Positions 1 through 9,326 of a DNA stretch of 64,000 nt are shown piece by piece. The stretch is from contig NZ_QUQV01000002.1 of the NCBI RefSeq assembly GCF_003400205.1, forward strand, positions 1 through 64,000. Reading direction: 5' to 3'. Every line of letters begins with the position of its first letter. Position 1 is the first letter of the stretch. The stretch comes from Bacillus sp. HNG (GTDB lineage: Bacteria; Bacillota; Bacilli; Bacillales; Bacillaceae_L). The position numbers and the translations under genes are program-made. The notes below the pieces were generated by a model, which saw only the letters and a program-made list of their open reading frames with translations, was not told the DNA's origin and did not search any database.

Positions 1-58
1 TTTCATAAGCTTTTAAAATTTTATATTTTTCTTCCTTAGAAAACTTACTTTTAGCCAT
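1..58 (-). mobile_element. IS3-family transposase OrfA, N-terminal fragment at window edge
   Basis: Nineteen codons are visible on the minus strand from ATG at 58. They read MAKSKFSKEEKYKILKAYE, which is the typical start of the helix-turn-helix OrfA protein of IS3-family (IS150-like) insertion sequences. The rest lies outside the window. The sequence just upstream (67-118) is a large inverted repeat, and the outer end of the element is probably near 125 (TGATATGCTCCCC on the minus strand). Family assignment is by recognition of the N-terminus only, so the IS name and intactness are unknown. Confidence 0.6.
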
Positions 59-66
59 ACAAAAAA

Positions 67-118
67 CTCCCCCAAAGGAAACAGATTTTTTTATTTCATC
101 TGTCTACCTTTAGGGGAG
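67..118. repeat. Inverted repeat at the IS end
   Basis: CTCCCCCAAAGGAAACAG at 67-84 pairs with CTGTCTACCTTTAGGGGAG at 100-118 across a 15-nt loop. It sits directly upstream of the transposase start. It probably belongs to the terminal region of the IS, where such a hairpin can limit read-through transcription into the transposase. Confidence 0.6.
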
Positions 119-231
119 CATATCATTTTACTGTGAATTCAAATGCGTTTTTGCTACGCGTTTTACTTGTTTGTACCTCTGAAGTGTAACCGTTAGTCTG
201 TTCCGGGGGTTCCCTTTTTTTCCTTAATTAA

Positions 232-651
232 CTAATGAGAGCCAACAGAACCGTCCCTCTGGTTCTCTACTTCATCGATGAACTCATATTCAAGTGGGAT
301 GTCTGTTGTTGTATAGAAGAATCGTTTGTATCGAAGGGTGTCACTAGAGTTAATGATTAGTTCTTTCATTGGATCTCCTTTTTTGTTGTAAATGGTTGTG
401 TCAAAGCGATATCCCATATAGCCTGCCGAGGGCTTCCCCTTTTTAAACGTAACCTCGTTTAAATTCTTGATGATTCGGTGGATCTCCTCCTCTGAAGTAA
501 TATCAAATCTAAATCCCGAATTCCCATCGACTATATTTATTTTTGAAACATCGGAAGGATTAATATCAAATAACTTGTGAGGTACGTATGTAAAACTGTA
601 TAGTAGGACAAGAAGTAGTGGAATGACGATCAAAATGGTTTTCAATTTCAT
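232..651 (-). CDS. Membrane-anchored hypothetical protein
   Basis: The product is 139 residues if ATG at 651 is used, which has AAAGGTGGA about 7 nt upstream; a GTG at 663 gives four more residues but lacks spacing to that site. Residues about 3-22 form one hydrophobic helix (signal anchor) followed by a short soluble domain facing outward. No Cys lipobox is present and I do not recognise the family. The last dozen codons (ending QRDGSVGSH) are encoded by a copy of the dispersed REP-like palindrome at 241-270, so the native C-terminus may have been replaced when that repeat inserted. It is divergent from the DUF2164 gene, with only 37 nt between start codons. Confidence 0.7.
   Translation of the reverse strand: MKLKTILIVIPLLLVLLYSFTYVPHKLFDINPSDVSKINIVDGNSGFRFDITSEEEIHRIIKNLNEVTFKKGKPSAGYMGYRFDTTIYNKKGDPMKELIINSSDTLRYKRFFYTTTDIPLEYEFIDEVENQRDGSVGSH
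241..270. repeat. REP-like palindrome, copy 1
   Basis: AGAACCGTCCCTCTGGTTCT at 247-266 carries the core GAACCGTCCC that recurs at 31213, 46620 and 57565 in this window. It overlaps the 3' end of the 139-residue hypothetical gene. Confidence 0.55.
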
Positions 652-688
652 TGCGAAATCCACCTTTCAAATGTAAGGAGTGTTTTTA

Positions 689-934
689 TTGTTTATTAAG
701 CTTACAAAAGAACAACAGCAATTCATGATTTCCGATATACAGGAATTTTTCTCACTTGAAAGAGACGAAGAAATCAGTGAGTTTGCAGCAGAACAGGTAT
801 TACATTTTGTAAAAGAAAAACTGGCACCACATATCTACAATGCTGCCGTCCATGATGTAAAAGCGGTTGTGGATCAACAATTCGCTTCTCTTGACGATGA
901 AATTTTAACGCTCGAAAGACCTATTAAAAGATAG
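689..934 (+). CDS. DUF2164 family protein
   Basis: The product is a small soluble protein of about 81 residues starting FIKLTKEQQQ and ending SLERPIKR, which I recognise as the DUF2164 pattern found across Bacillaceae. Its function is unknown. TTG at 689 is preferred because TAAGGAG at 674-680 lies 8 nt upstream; a GTG at 680 overlaps the ribosome binding site itself. The gene is followed by a long hairpin (941-995) that includes the start of the next small reading frame. Confidence 0.8.
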   Translation: MFIKLTKEQQQFMISDIQEFFSLERDEEISEFAAEQVLHFVKEKLAPHIYNAAVHDVKAVVDQQFASLDDEILTLERPIKR

Positions 935-940
935 AGTAGA

Positions 941-995
941 TTTTCATACGGTTGCTAACACTACTATACGAGGAGTGTGAGCAACCGTATGAAAA
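941..995. promoter_or_regulatory. Long hairpin enclosing a start codon
   Basis: TTTTCATACGGTTGCT (941-956) is perfectly complementary to AGCAACCGTATGAAAA (980-995). The stem continues after one mismatch with ACACT (958-962) and AGTGT (974-978). The 11-nt loop 963-973 begins the AGG of an AGGAG motif, and the right arm contains the ATG (989-991) of the next reading frame. There is no U-tract after it, so a simple terminator is unlikely. Translational control of the downstream frame is inferred. Confidence 0.6.
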
Positions 996-1153
996 AAGAC
1001 AACAATAATCTTTTTGATCCAGATGATACATATGGTGTTTTCAAATCAGAGATGGAAGTTGATACTGATGTCAACGAAGACATGAATCGTGAAAGATTGC
1101 TTGATGAGTCGGTTGAAACGTTTATAAAATTGAAAAAAAATCTACCTAAATAG
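989..1153 (+). CDS. Small acidic hypothetical protein
   Basis: The frame encodes a 54-residue, highly charged protein rich in Asp, Glu and Asn in its first half, with no membrane segment and no family that I recognise. AGGAG at 971-975 is the only ribosome binding site candidate, 13 nt from the ATG and partly inside a hairpin whose right arm covers the start codon. It lies 54 nt after the DUF2164 gene in the same direction. Coding status rests on composition and the ribosome binding site only. Confidence 0.5.
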   Translation: MKKDNNNLFDPDDTYGVFKSEMEVDTDVNEDMNRERLLDESVETFIKLKKNLPK

Positions 1154-1429
1154 TTCGAGAGAAAAAGGAAGAATCCTTCTTAATCTAGGAATATTTTGTT
1201 TATTAAAGGGACATGGTTGTTACTCAAGGACATTTTGTAAAGCATTTGCTCTAGGTTTGTCTTCGAGAAGACTTCTCACGGACAATTCATCCAGTTATTT
1301 AATCGGATTTGTCCTTGAAACGGCTTATCAGAGACATTTTAATTAAAATTTGAACTAGTTTTGTCTCCGAGACCTTCCCGCATAGACATTTTGCAACACC
1401 CAAATCAATATGTTTTAGCTTTGATAAAA
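1154..1429. other. Non-coding spacer with three tandem degenerate palindromes
   Basis: No convincing gene is present. Three related units start with TTTGTC and close with GACA about 29 nt later, at 1256-1285, 1308-1336 and 1359-1388. They repeat with a 51-52 nt period. A possible inverted relative is at 1208-1233. Confidence 0.5.
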
Positions 1430-1466
1430 AACAAGCCATAATGCCCTCGATGCATTATGGCTTGTT
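1430..1466 (-). terminator. Intrinsic terminator of the MFS gene
   Basis: The stem is AACAAGCCATAATGC (1430-1444) with GCATTATGGCTTGTT (1452-1466). On the minus strand it is followed by a TTTTTT run, directly after the MFS stop codon. Confidence 0.85.
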
Positions 1467-1469
1467 CCT

Positions 1470-2825
1470 TTACCATTGTTCTGTCTTCATTTTTTGATTC
1501 GTTACGTAAAACATGCCCGGAATGATGACCAGTGAAACAGCCAACAAAACGATCGCCATCGAATTTTTACTCATATCATTTAGCCCAATCGCAAAAACGA
1601 CACCATATATGCTTGATGCTAGGATGTTTCCGATGAATCTTGAAGTCATCAACAAACCCGACGCAATTCCTGTTTGAGCGACACCAATAAATGTGTATAA
1701 CAGGTTTTGCAGGCTAATATTCATCAGACCGTTACTAATTCCAAACACCGCCAAAACCAGGACAATCCACGTCAACGAGGAATTGTTGGTAGTCATATAA
1801 AGGAATGCGACTCCCACAATTCCAATTCCCGCGCCAACAAGTAACGGAACGCGGTATCCCACTCTTTCTGCCCATCTGGTGGCAATTGGTGTTGTGATCA
1901 TCGCAAATACGGATAACGCCAACATCATCAATCCAGTGTATTCTGAACCCAGCTCGATAACCTCCTGTAAATAGATCGGCGCAAACAAAAGGATTGAGAA
2001 GAATATCAACGTTGCTAAGATGTACTGTGCATAAATAATAGAAATCGTAGGATTCCTTTGCAAAAAGACGACATTGATCAAAGGATCTGCTTTCTTTTTT
2101 TCATACGTATAAAAAAGAATCGACAAACCAATCGAAACAATCAAAGACCACCCATTAAAGCCGCCTTCCAATGATAGCAAAAAGACCATACAACTTGTGA
2201 TAAGAGCACTGAATAGAATCATTCCGACAATATCCCATTTAAAAGCGTTCCCTTTAATTGGCTCATCTTTCGGGATATAGAGCCACGTTAAAAGTGCAGA
2301 CAGAAAAATGACCGGAAAATTGACATAGAAAATAACAGACCAGCCTCCATATTGAATCAGTAAACCACTAATCGTTGGTCCAAACGCAGCGGAAGTAGTT
2401 GCAAAAACCGCTAACGTACCTATCACTCGATTTTGATTTTGTTTAATATACAAGCGGACCATCCCTATCCCTGCTGGATAAAGTGCTGATGTGCCAAGCG
2501 CTTGAATCAATCTCATGCTTAGAAGCATCATCATGCTTTTCGACATTGGCGCAAGGACAGATGATATCAAGACGAGCAATAATCCGATTAGAAAAATTCG
2601 TTTCCTTCCATAATAATCACTAAGTCTTCCGATAATTGGTAAAAAAATTGCACTTACTATGAAGTAAGAGGCGATTAACCATGAAGTATCAGTTGATGAA
2701 AGCTCGAAATCCTGTTGTATCGACGGTAAAGCGACCGTAATCATCGTGGTGTTAAGTGGATTTAAAATGGCCCCCAATGCAATCGCAATGATGAATAATG
2801 TTGGTTTTTTTATAGTATCAGACAT
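1470..2825 (-). CDS. MFS drug-efflux transporter, DHA2-like
   Basis: This is a polytopic inner-membrane H+ antiporter-type exporter of 451 residues with about 12-14 membrane helices. The loop GRLSDYYGRKR near residue 66 matches MFS motif A, and a Gly/Pro-rich helix with FGPTISGLL near residue 150 resembles the antiporter motif C. The N-terminal NPLNTTMITVALPSIQ is typical of the DHA2 (EmrB/QacA/Bmr3) group. The likely role is export of drugs or toxic compounds, but the substrate cannot be read from sequence. The gene stands alone, with AGGGGAG upstream of the ATG and its own terminator. No regulator gene is adjacent. Confidence 0.85.
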   Translation of the reverse strand: MSDTIKKPTLFIIAIALGAILNPLNTTMITVALPSIQQDFELSSTDTSWLIASYFIVSAIFLPIIGRLSDYYGRKRIFLIGLLLVLISSVLAPMSKSMMMLLSMRLIQALGTSALYPAGIGMVRLYIKQNQNRVIGTLAVFATTSAAFGPTISGLLIQYGGWSVIFYVNFPVIFLSALLTWLYIPKDEPIKGNAFKWDIVGMILFSALITSCMVFLLSLEGGFNGWSLIVSIGLSILFYTYEKKKADPLINVVFLQRNPTISIIYAQYILATLIFFSILLFAPIYLQEVIELGSEYTGLMMLALSVFAMITTPIATRWAERVGYRVPLLVGAGIGIVGVAFLYMTTNNSSLTWIVLVLAVFGISNGLMNISLQNLLYTFIGVAQTGIASGLLMTSRFIGNILASSIYGVVFAIGLNDMSKNSMAIVLLAVSLVIIPGMFYVTNQKMKTEQW

Positions 2826-2968
2826 GATGTACTCCCCTTTTACCTAGTTTAAATAGTGTATCATACAAACTTTTTCTCCGGTGGAAAAATACATTCCGTT
2901 AAAAATGCATGGATAATCTCCTCATCGTGGCAAAAACTACAAATAGATTTAAGAATTGGGGGATTGAT

Positions 2969-3145
2969 ATGTTAAGTAGAGCTACGAAAATCACAACACT
3001 GTTCTGGATTGCGATCCTTGGAGTTATTTTAACAACCATCTATACCATTGTGATTATGATTCAAGGTAGTCGAACAATGAAGATGATCCAGTATATTTAT
3101 AATCAAAATAAAAAGCGTAATGAACAAGAAAATCGCGGGGAATGA
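2969..3145 (+). CDS. Small single-pass membrane protein
   Basis: The frame encodes about 58 residues with one hydrophobic helix (residues about 10-30) and a basic C-terminal tail rich in Lys, Arg and Asn. ATG at 2969 is chosen because TTGGGGGA lies 5-6 nt upstream; a longer frame from 2909 lacks such a site. The stop codon lies inside a bidirectional terminator. No family is recognised. Confidence 0.55.
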   Translation: MLSRATKITTLFWIAILGVILTTIYTIVIMIQGSRTMKMIQYIYNQNKKRNEQENRGE

Positions 3146-3156
3146 TCCTCGCGATT
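3129..3156. terminator. Bidirectional terminator between convergent genes
   Basis: AAAATCGCGGGG (3129-3140) pairs with CCTCGCGATTTT (3147-3158 region) around AATGAT. T-rich flanks occur on both sides, serving the small membrane protein gene and the convergent HHH gene. Confidence 0.75.
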
Positions 3157-3161
3157 TTCGT

Positions 3162-3362
3162 TTATTCTTCAACTTTAAAAGAAAGCCCCTTTTCTTCGAG
3201 AGCTTTTCGGAGCTCCCTTATGGCAGTTGGGCCGACTCCGTGTAGGGCCAACACTTCTTTTTCGGTTAGCTTCGTGTACTGCTCTAGCATGACGTATCCC
3301 GCTCCATGCAAGGCACGTAATGCTGGTTTGCTTAATTTTAATTCATCTATTTCAGCCATCAT
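3162..3362 (-). CDS. Helix-hairpin-helix (RNAP alpha-CTD-like) mini-protein
   Basis: The protein has 66 residues and is built almost entirely of a helix-hairpin-helix fold like the C-terminal domain of RNA polymerase alpha: LSKPALRALHGAGY, then LTEKEVLALHGVGPTAIRELRKAL. The second GVG hairpin is the DNA-backbone-binding element. Such stand-alone alpha-CTD-like proteins are common in Bacillaceae and have no firm function. The start could be either of two adjacent ATGs (3362 or 3359), and the second has better spacing to AAGGGG. It lies 11 nt downstream of the UbiB-like gene and is probably co-transcribed with it. Confidence 0.8.
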   Translation of the reverse strand: MMAEIDELKLSKPALRALHGAGYVMLEQYTKLTEKEVLALHGVGPTAIRELRKALEEKGLSFKVEE

Positions 3363-3373
3363 ATTTTCCCCTT

Positions 3374-4990
3374 TTATCTTTTTCTTTTTTCATGCATATA
3401 CTTCATCCACTTTTTCTGTCTATTACTCATCATAAAATACCCTATCCCCGATATAACCGCGATCCCGGCAGAAATGTATAGGAACAATGATTGCGAAGCA
3501 ATCATGCCGGCTGCAATTCCAGAAAAACCAAATAAAGATAGCAGGAATAAATGCTTTTTATTATTTTCATAAATCGTAAATTGAAATTTTCTTCGCTGTT
3601 CAACTTCCTTCAAATTTTCTAATGTTTGAGGTAACTGTAAGAAGTCCTGAACTGAATGAAAGATCTTAAACACCGGTAGAGCTTGAATCCAATTCAAGAC
3701 AAATGTCCATTTCCGATTACCACTTTTATGTAGCCAATTCATAAATACAGGCTTAACGATATCTAAAGCCTCTTCCTCAGGGATTAAATGGAGTAAAATC
3801 CCTTCAATTGCGACGAAGGAGCGACCTAAAAAGACAAATCGTGTTGGGACCTGAATGGGGAGTGCCTGAACAATGTCATTCATTTCACGTTTTAATGCGA
3901 TTAGGTCAATTTCCTTTAATTGGGACAAATCAAACGACATCCATTCCTCTAGTAGTTTCTCCATCGTTCTATGGTCAGATTCAGGTAATAAGAATCCCAA
4001 CTGCGATAAACACTCGACTGCCTTTGTATAATTCTTGGTAAGAAAGCTTTCAACCAACCTTTGAAAGTTCGTAGCATCTTTTTTCGAGATTTCTCCAACC
4101 ATACCGAAATCTAGTAAAATAATTTGACCTTCCTTTGTTAAAAGGACATTCCCCGGATGCGGGTCTGCGTGAAACAAACCAGGTTCGAGCCATTGAGGAA
4201 GGAAGAGTTCAATTAAATTCTGGGCAAGACGTTTTCGATCCAACGATTGCACATCGACGATGTCTGAAATCTTGATTCCGTCTACCCATTCCATCACGAG
4301 AACCTTTGATGTACTATACTCAGGGTAGACCTTAGGGATAATAACTCCATCTTGATTCTTAAAACGTTCTTTAAAAATTTCAAGGGTATGTAGCTCCATT
4401 GAATAATCCAACTCGCGCTCAATCACTTGTTTTATTTCTTTAAACAGAACCTTAAAGTTGATAAACCCCTTTGGAACAGGTACAAAATGATCAGCAAACC
4501 AAATGATAATAGCCAATGTTCGGAAATCTGTTTTAAGTATTGATTGGATTTGTGGTCTTTGGACTTTAACGGCAATTTTTTCTCCATTTGATAAGATTCC
4601 CTTATATACTTCTCCAATCGACGCAGAAGCAATTGCCTCTTTTTCGATTGATTGTAAAATCTCATAAAGGGAGCTCCCCCACTCCTCTTTAAGAATTTCT
4701 TCAATAACCTTCCAATCTGACGAAGGCACTTTATCGGTAAGGTCTTGGATTTGCTTAATAAAAGGTTCGGGTAGCAAATCGGCCCTCGTGCTTAAGATTT
4801 GACCAACCTTAATGAGTAGACCTTCCAATTCAAAAAGTGTCTTACGAAACCTTGTACCAATATCCGCCCATAGTTTATCCCATTCCTTCTGTGGCTTTTT
4901 ACGAAACTTAAACCAATAGATTTTAATAAAAATCACAAAAGCCATTGAAAGGACTTTGGACATTCGAACAATCTTATTTCTCGTCTTCAT
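3374..4990 (-). CDS. ABC1/UbiB-family atypical kinase-like protein
   Basis: The 538-residue protein has the hallmarks of the UbiB/COQ8/ABC1 family: a KxGQ-type segment (LLIKVGQILSTRADLLP, residues about 59-75), the Ala-rich nucleotide loop AIASASIGEVYKG, a catalytic HADPHPGN loop, and the LDFGMVG metal-binding motif. The C-terminus carries one or two hydrophobic helices (about 490-525) that anchor it in the membrane. In other bacteria the family supports isoprenoid-quinone biosynthesis or lipid homeostasis; in menaquinone-using Bacillaceae the role is unclear. It is upstream of the HHH mini-protein with an 11-nt gap. Confidence 0.9.
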   Translation of the reverse strand: MKTRNKIVRMSKVLSMAFVIFIKIYWFKFRKKPQKEWDKLWADIGTRFRKTLFELEGLLIKVGQILSTRADLLPEPFIKQIQDLTDKVPSSDWKVIEEILKEEWGSSLYEILQSIEKEAIASASIGEVYKGILSNGEKIAVKVQRPQIQSILKTDFRTLAIIIWFADHFVPVPKGFINFKVLFKEIKQVIERELDYSMELHTLEIFKERFKNQDGVIIPKVYPEYSTSKVLVMEWVDGIKISDIVDVQSLDRKRLAQNLIELFLPQWLEPGLFHADPHPGNVLLTKEGQIILLDFGMVGEISKKDATNFQRLVESFLTKNYTKAVECLSQLGFLLPESDHRTMEKLLEEWMSFDLSQLKEIDLIALKREMNDIVQALPIQVPTRFVFLGRSFVAIEGILLHLIPEEEALDIVKPVFMNWLHKSGNRKWTFVLNWIQALPVFKIFHSVQDFLQLPQTLENLKEVEQRRKFQFTIYENNKKHLFLLSLFGFSGIAAGMIASQSLFLYISAGIAVISGIGYFMMSNRQKKWMKYMHEKRKR

Positions 4991-5041
4991 TTAGCATTCA
5001 CTCATTTCCCCAAACGTTCCTATTAGAAATATTTCAATATA

Positions 5042-5075
5042 AAAAGCATTTCTCCTTTAAAAAAGAAATGCTTTT
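5042..5075 (-). terminator. Terminator of the pra operon
   Basis: AAAAGCATTTCT (5042-5053) pairs with AGAAATGCTTTT (5064-5075). It lies 9 nt after the hydroxylase stop codon and ends in CTTTTTATATT on the minus strand. Confidence 0.85.
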
Positions 5076-5083
5076 AGGTGTCT

Positions 5084-6304
<1,221 letters not shown>

Positions 6305-6323
6305 TTATATTTGGTTTAATCGA

Positions 6324-7172
6324 TTACTTTGCATATTCGCTTTCTTCTAAATTAGCCATGTCAGATAATTTTCTTAAACCAAATGTAATGAGAGCATTCC
6401 AACTTCCAGATGATTGACCATCTGCTAGATAAGTAGGTTCTGCATTTTCATCAATAATGCTTAATAACATTGCAAGATGACGCCCACCAGATTCTACCCT
6501 CGCAAACCGTGCATACTCCGGAAGCATGTCATAAGCTGACTGATAATCTTTATTCATGATAAATTCAATAAATTGTTTATCCATCGCATGTTCTGTAACG
6601 GTTGGCTTATTATGTCTACCCCTTACTAGGTTATGAGAGAGGGCACCACTTGAAATAAAGACTACCTTTTTATCACTTTCCCGCAGAACCTTACCAATAA
6701 CTTGCCCCCACCTATAGGTCTCTTCTATAGATGCAGCCAACGTAACTGATAAATTGATGACGGGAATATCTTCGTCTGGAACTAAGTAGCGCAATGGAAC
6801 TACACTGCCATAATCCCATACATAATAGGGATCATTTACCCCTTGAACCTGAAGACCTGCCTCTTCACCCGCTTTTACCAATTCTTTCGCCAAATCTTCA
6901 TCACCAGGATAGTGATATGGAACATCCTTAATTAAATCAGGTGCTTCAATCGCAGTTAAGATCCCTTTATGAACTGACGTACAATCAACATAATGAAAAA
7001 AGGTTGACGGCCAGTGACAAGAAACTAAGACGATGACATCCGGTTTGATCTCCTTTAGTCTCTTCCCTATTTCATTCATCGCAGAAGCCATATCCTGTTG
7101 GAACTCAGGTACTTGATCTGCATGACACATAGATGGAACATGTGGTACAAGCATGCTACATTCAATTGTCAT
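6324..7172 (-). CDS. praA: Protocatechuate 2,3-dioxygenase (class III extradiol, LigB fold)
   Basis: The product is a 282-residue LigB-superfamily Fe(II) extradiol dioxygenase. Visible candidate metal ligands are H11 (VPHVPSM), H53 (SCHWPS) and E227 (RVESGGRH), and H180 in GALSHNL matches the catalytic His. No LigA-type small subunit is present, which argues against the two-subunit protocatechuate 4,5-dioxygenase. The surrounding genes (semialdehyde decarboxylase, hydroxymuconic semialdehyde dehydrogenase, tautomerase) fit cleavage of protocatechuate between C2 and C3 as described for Paenibacillus sp. JJ-1b PraA. Substrate is inferred from context. A 120-nt gap with a hairpin separates it from the tautomerase gene upstream, unlike the tight spacing elsewhere in the operon. 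Confidence 0.85.
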   Translation of the reverse strand: MTIECSMLVPHVPSMCHADQVPEFQQDMASAMNEIGKRLKEIKPDVIVLVSCHWPSTFFHYVDCTSVHKGILTAIEAPDLIKDVPYHYPGDEDLAKELVKAGEEAGLQVQGVNDPYYVWDYGSVVPLRYLVPDEDIPVINLSVTLAASIEETYRWGQVIGKVLRESDKKVVFISSGALSHNLVRGRHNKPTVTEHAMDKQFIEFIMNKDYQSAYDMLPEYARFARVESGGRHLAMLLSIIDENAEPTYLADGQSSGSWNALITFGLRKLSDMANLEESEYAK

Positions 7173-7249
7173 CCTAATTCCCTCCTAAAATAAGATTATT
7201 CGAATCTATCAAGCTCTTTGGAAAACGCCCTCAATTAAAATGTGAATAT

Positions 7250-7279
7250 GGGAAGCAAGAGCTATCAATCTTGCTTCCC
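7250..7279 (-). promoter_or_regulatory. Intra-operon hairpin between praC and praA
   Basis: GGGAAGCAAGA (7250-7260) pairs perfectly with TCTTGCTTCCC (7269-7279) over an 8-nt loop. No U-run follows on the minus strand (CATATTCAC), so it is more likely an mRNA stabiliser or processing site than a terminator. Confidence 0.55.
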
Positions 7280-7292
7280 CTTTGTGATTACT

Positions 7293-7475
7293 CTATTTTC
7301 CAACGGGTTCTCCCGCTTTACCCCAATGTGTTTTTGGAATTTCAGTAACGAGTACTCGAATGGTTTCCTTATCCGAACCTAAAGTTTCAGAGACCGTGTT
7401 TGTTACATTACGAATTAATTCAGCGACTTTCTCCTTCGGTCTGCCTTCCATCATTTGCACGTGTATAATTGGCAT
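7293..7475 (-). CDS. praC: 2-hydroxymuconate (4-oxalocrotonate) tautomerase
   Basis: The 60-residue protein has the 4-OT architecture: catalytic Pro1 after Met removal (MPIIHVQMMEGR), the conserved Arg in EGRP, a second Arg in ETIRVLV, and an aromatic residue in THWGKAG near position 50. It converts the enol form of 4-oxalocrotonate to the keto form before decarboxylation. It is preceded by the decarboxylase gene with a 16-nt gap. The length is normal for the family. Confidence 0.92.
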   Translation of the reverse strand: MPIIHVQMMEGRPKEKVAELIRNVTNTVSETLGSDKETIRVLVTEIPKTHWGKAGEPVGK

Positions 7476-7491
7476 GAAGACCCTTCCTCTC

Positions 7492-8274
7492 TTAATCTGT
7501 TACAGTGAAACTAACTTCACCAAATCCATCGAATTTACCACTTACGACATCACCATGTTGCAACATTACGGCACTCGTAATCCCGCCAGATAAAATAATG
7601 TCACCTTTGTGTATCTTTCCACCTTTAGCTGCAAGCATATTCGCAAGCATCGCGATTGAATTTGCCGGGTGACCAAGAACTGCAGCTCCTGCACCCAGTT
7701 CTTTTATTTCACCATTAATGGACAAAGTGGCACCTACAAGGTCAAGCTCAAATTGTTCAGGCTTCTTCAGTGTTGTCCCTAACACAACGCGTGACGTAGA
7801 AGCGTTATCGGCAATTACATCCGGTAAGGTAAAATGGAAATTTTCATAACGGCTATCAATCAACTCAAGTGCCGGTAATACATATTCCGTTTTTGCTAAA
7901 ACCTGTGCCCCTGTAATACCAGGACCTTCTATATCCTCGCCAATTACAAACGCAATTTCCGCCTCAACTTTAGGATGAATTTGGTCGCTTAGGCGAGCCT
8001 TTCCTCCATTTTCAATCAACATATAATCAAACACATAGCCGTAAATCGGATCTGTAATTCCCATCTGCTTCATTTTTGCCGGACTTGTTAAACCCATCTT
8101 AGGACCCACAATACGTTTCCCTTCATTTACTTTCATGTTGACGATTTCTTCCTGAACAAGATATGCCTCTTCAACCGTTAAATCTGGCTTTAAGTTCGCT
8201 GTAACTCTTGGAACTTCGCGTCTTTCAACTTCTGCTGAAACGAGGTATTGGGCAATTTCTTTATATTGGCTCAT
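7492..8274 (-). CDS. praD: 4-oxalocrotonate decarboxylase (MhpD/DmpH family)
   Basis: The 260-residue protein belongs to the hydratase/decarboxylase family. Segments KIVG.KMGLTS-like (GKRIVGPKMGLTS), HPKVEAEIAFVI, IDSRYENFHF and ELGAGAAVLGHPANS match the Pseudomonas DmpH type more closely than the hydratase type. The HPKVEAEIA Glu residues are the expected Mg2+ ligands. It decarboxylates 2-oxo-3-hexenedioate to 2-hydroxypenta-2,4-dienoate. It lies 12 nt after the aldolase gene and 16 nt before praC. A homologous hydratase is encoded two genes upstream, as is usual for meta-cleavage operons. Confidence 0.88.
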   Translation of the reverse strand: MSQYKEIAQYLVSAEVERREVPRVTANLKPDLTVEEAYLVQEEIVNMKVNEGKRIVGPKMGLTSPAKMKQMGITDPIYGYVFDYMLIENGGKARLSDQIHPKVEAEIAFVIGEDIEGPGITGAQVLAKTEYVLPALELIDSRYENFHFTLPDVIADNASTSRVVLGTTLKKPEQFELDLVGATLSINGEIKELGAGAAVLGHPANSIAMLANMLAAKGGKIHKGDIILSGGITSAVMLQHGDVVSGKFDGFGEVSFTVTD

Positions 8275-8286
8275 TCGATATCCTCC

Positions 8287-9309
8287 TTAAACGACAGCAT
8301 GCTTTTTTGCTGCCAATTCTGCTGCTACATCCATGATCATATCTTCTTGACCACCCACAACTTGTCTTCTTCCAAGTTCGATTAAGATCTCGCGCGAGTC
8401 AATGTTGAATTTTTTCGCAGCACGCTGAGCAAAAAGCAGGAAGCTTGAATAGACACCTGCATAGCCAAGGACAAGACTATCTCTTGTAATTTCCTGTGGT
8501 TTCTCTAAAATTGGTGCAACCAATTCTTCTGCAATATCCATCATTTTAAAAAGATCGACTCCCGTTTTTATCCCCATTTTATCGAGGACGGAAACAAGTA
8601 CTTCCGTTTGTGTATTCCCAGCCCCTGCACCTAAACAGCGAATACTACCATCAATTCTAGTAGCTCCTTCCTGAATGGCCGCAAGTGTATTGGCCATGGC
8701 TAAGGAAAGATTATTATGGGCATGGAAACCAACATTAACCGTCAACGTATCTTTGAGAGCACGAATTCTTTCTGATACTTGATGTGGCAAGAGGGCTCCA
8801 GCCGAATCAACGACATAAACGGTATCGGCACCATAGCTTTCCATTAATTTGGCTTGTTCGACTAATTTTGCAGTTGGTGCCATATGGGACATCATAAGAA
8901 ACCCAACTGTTTCAAGTCCAAGATCCTTTGCTGTGGCGATATGCTGCGGTGAAACATCAGCCTCCGTGACGTGTGTTGCAATTCGAGCCATTTTCGCTCC
9001 TAACTGGGCCGCTTGCTTTAACTCTGGCATTGTTCCAATCCCTGGTAAGAGAAGGACAGCAATTTTCGCATTGTTTACAACTGATGCTGCCGCTTCTATT
9101 AACTCCAATTCATTTGTTAGGGATAGTCCGTATTGCAAGGACGAGCCTCCCAGCCCATCACCATGGGATACTTCGATATAAGGAACATTTGCTTCATCTA
9201 AAGCCTTGGCGATATTTGTGACTTGTTCAACGGTAAATTGATGCCTAATCGCATGACTACCATCTCGCAATGCAACTTCCGTAATTAATACATCTCTATC
9301 ATTGGTCAT
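8287..9309 (-). CDS. dmpG: 4-hydroxy-2-oxovalerate aldolase
   Basis: The 340-residue HMGL-like TIM-barrel aldolase cleaves 4-hydroxy-2-oxovalerate to pyruvate and acetaldehyde. [10 protein letters not shown] (11-20) supplies the Arg15/Asp16 pair, and FHAHNN (195-200) supplies the metal-binding His196 and His198. The family works as a complex with the acylating acetaldehyde dehydrogenase and channels acetaldehyde to it, and that partner is encoded immediately upstream (17-nt gap). It corresponds to praF or praG of the JJ-1b operon. AGGGAGGGGG precedes the ATG. Confidence 0.95.
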   Translation of the reverse strand: MTNDRDVLITEVALRDGSHAIRHQFTVEQVTNIAKALDEANVPYIEVSHGDGLGGSSLQYGLSLTNELELIEAAASVVNNAKIAVLLLPGIGTMPELKQAAQLGAKMARIATHVTEADVSPQHIATAKDLGLETVGFLMMSHMAPTAKLVEQAKLMESYGADTVYVVDSAGALLPHQVSERIRALKDTLTVNVGFHAHNNLSLAMANTLAAIQEGATRIDGSIRCLGAGAGNTQTEVLVSVLDKMGIKTGVDLFKMMDIAEELVAPILEKPQEITRDSLVLGYAGVYSSFLLFAQRAAKKFNIDSREILIELGRRQVVGGQEDMIMDVAAELAAKKHAVV

Positions 9310-9326
9310 CTCTTATTCCCCCTCCC

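Noticed and set aside
3142-3435. Plus-strand 97-codon frame
   Set aside because: It is antisense to the helix-hairpin-helix gene, whose protein sequence is clearly recognisable.
6324-7172. Identification as the beta subunit of protocatechuate 4,5-dioxygenase
   Set aside because: No LigA-type alpha subunit or 4,5-pathway dehydrogenase/hydrolase genes are nearby, whereas 2,3-pathway genes are complete.
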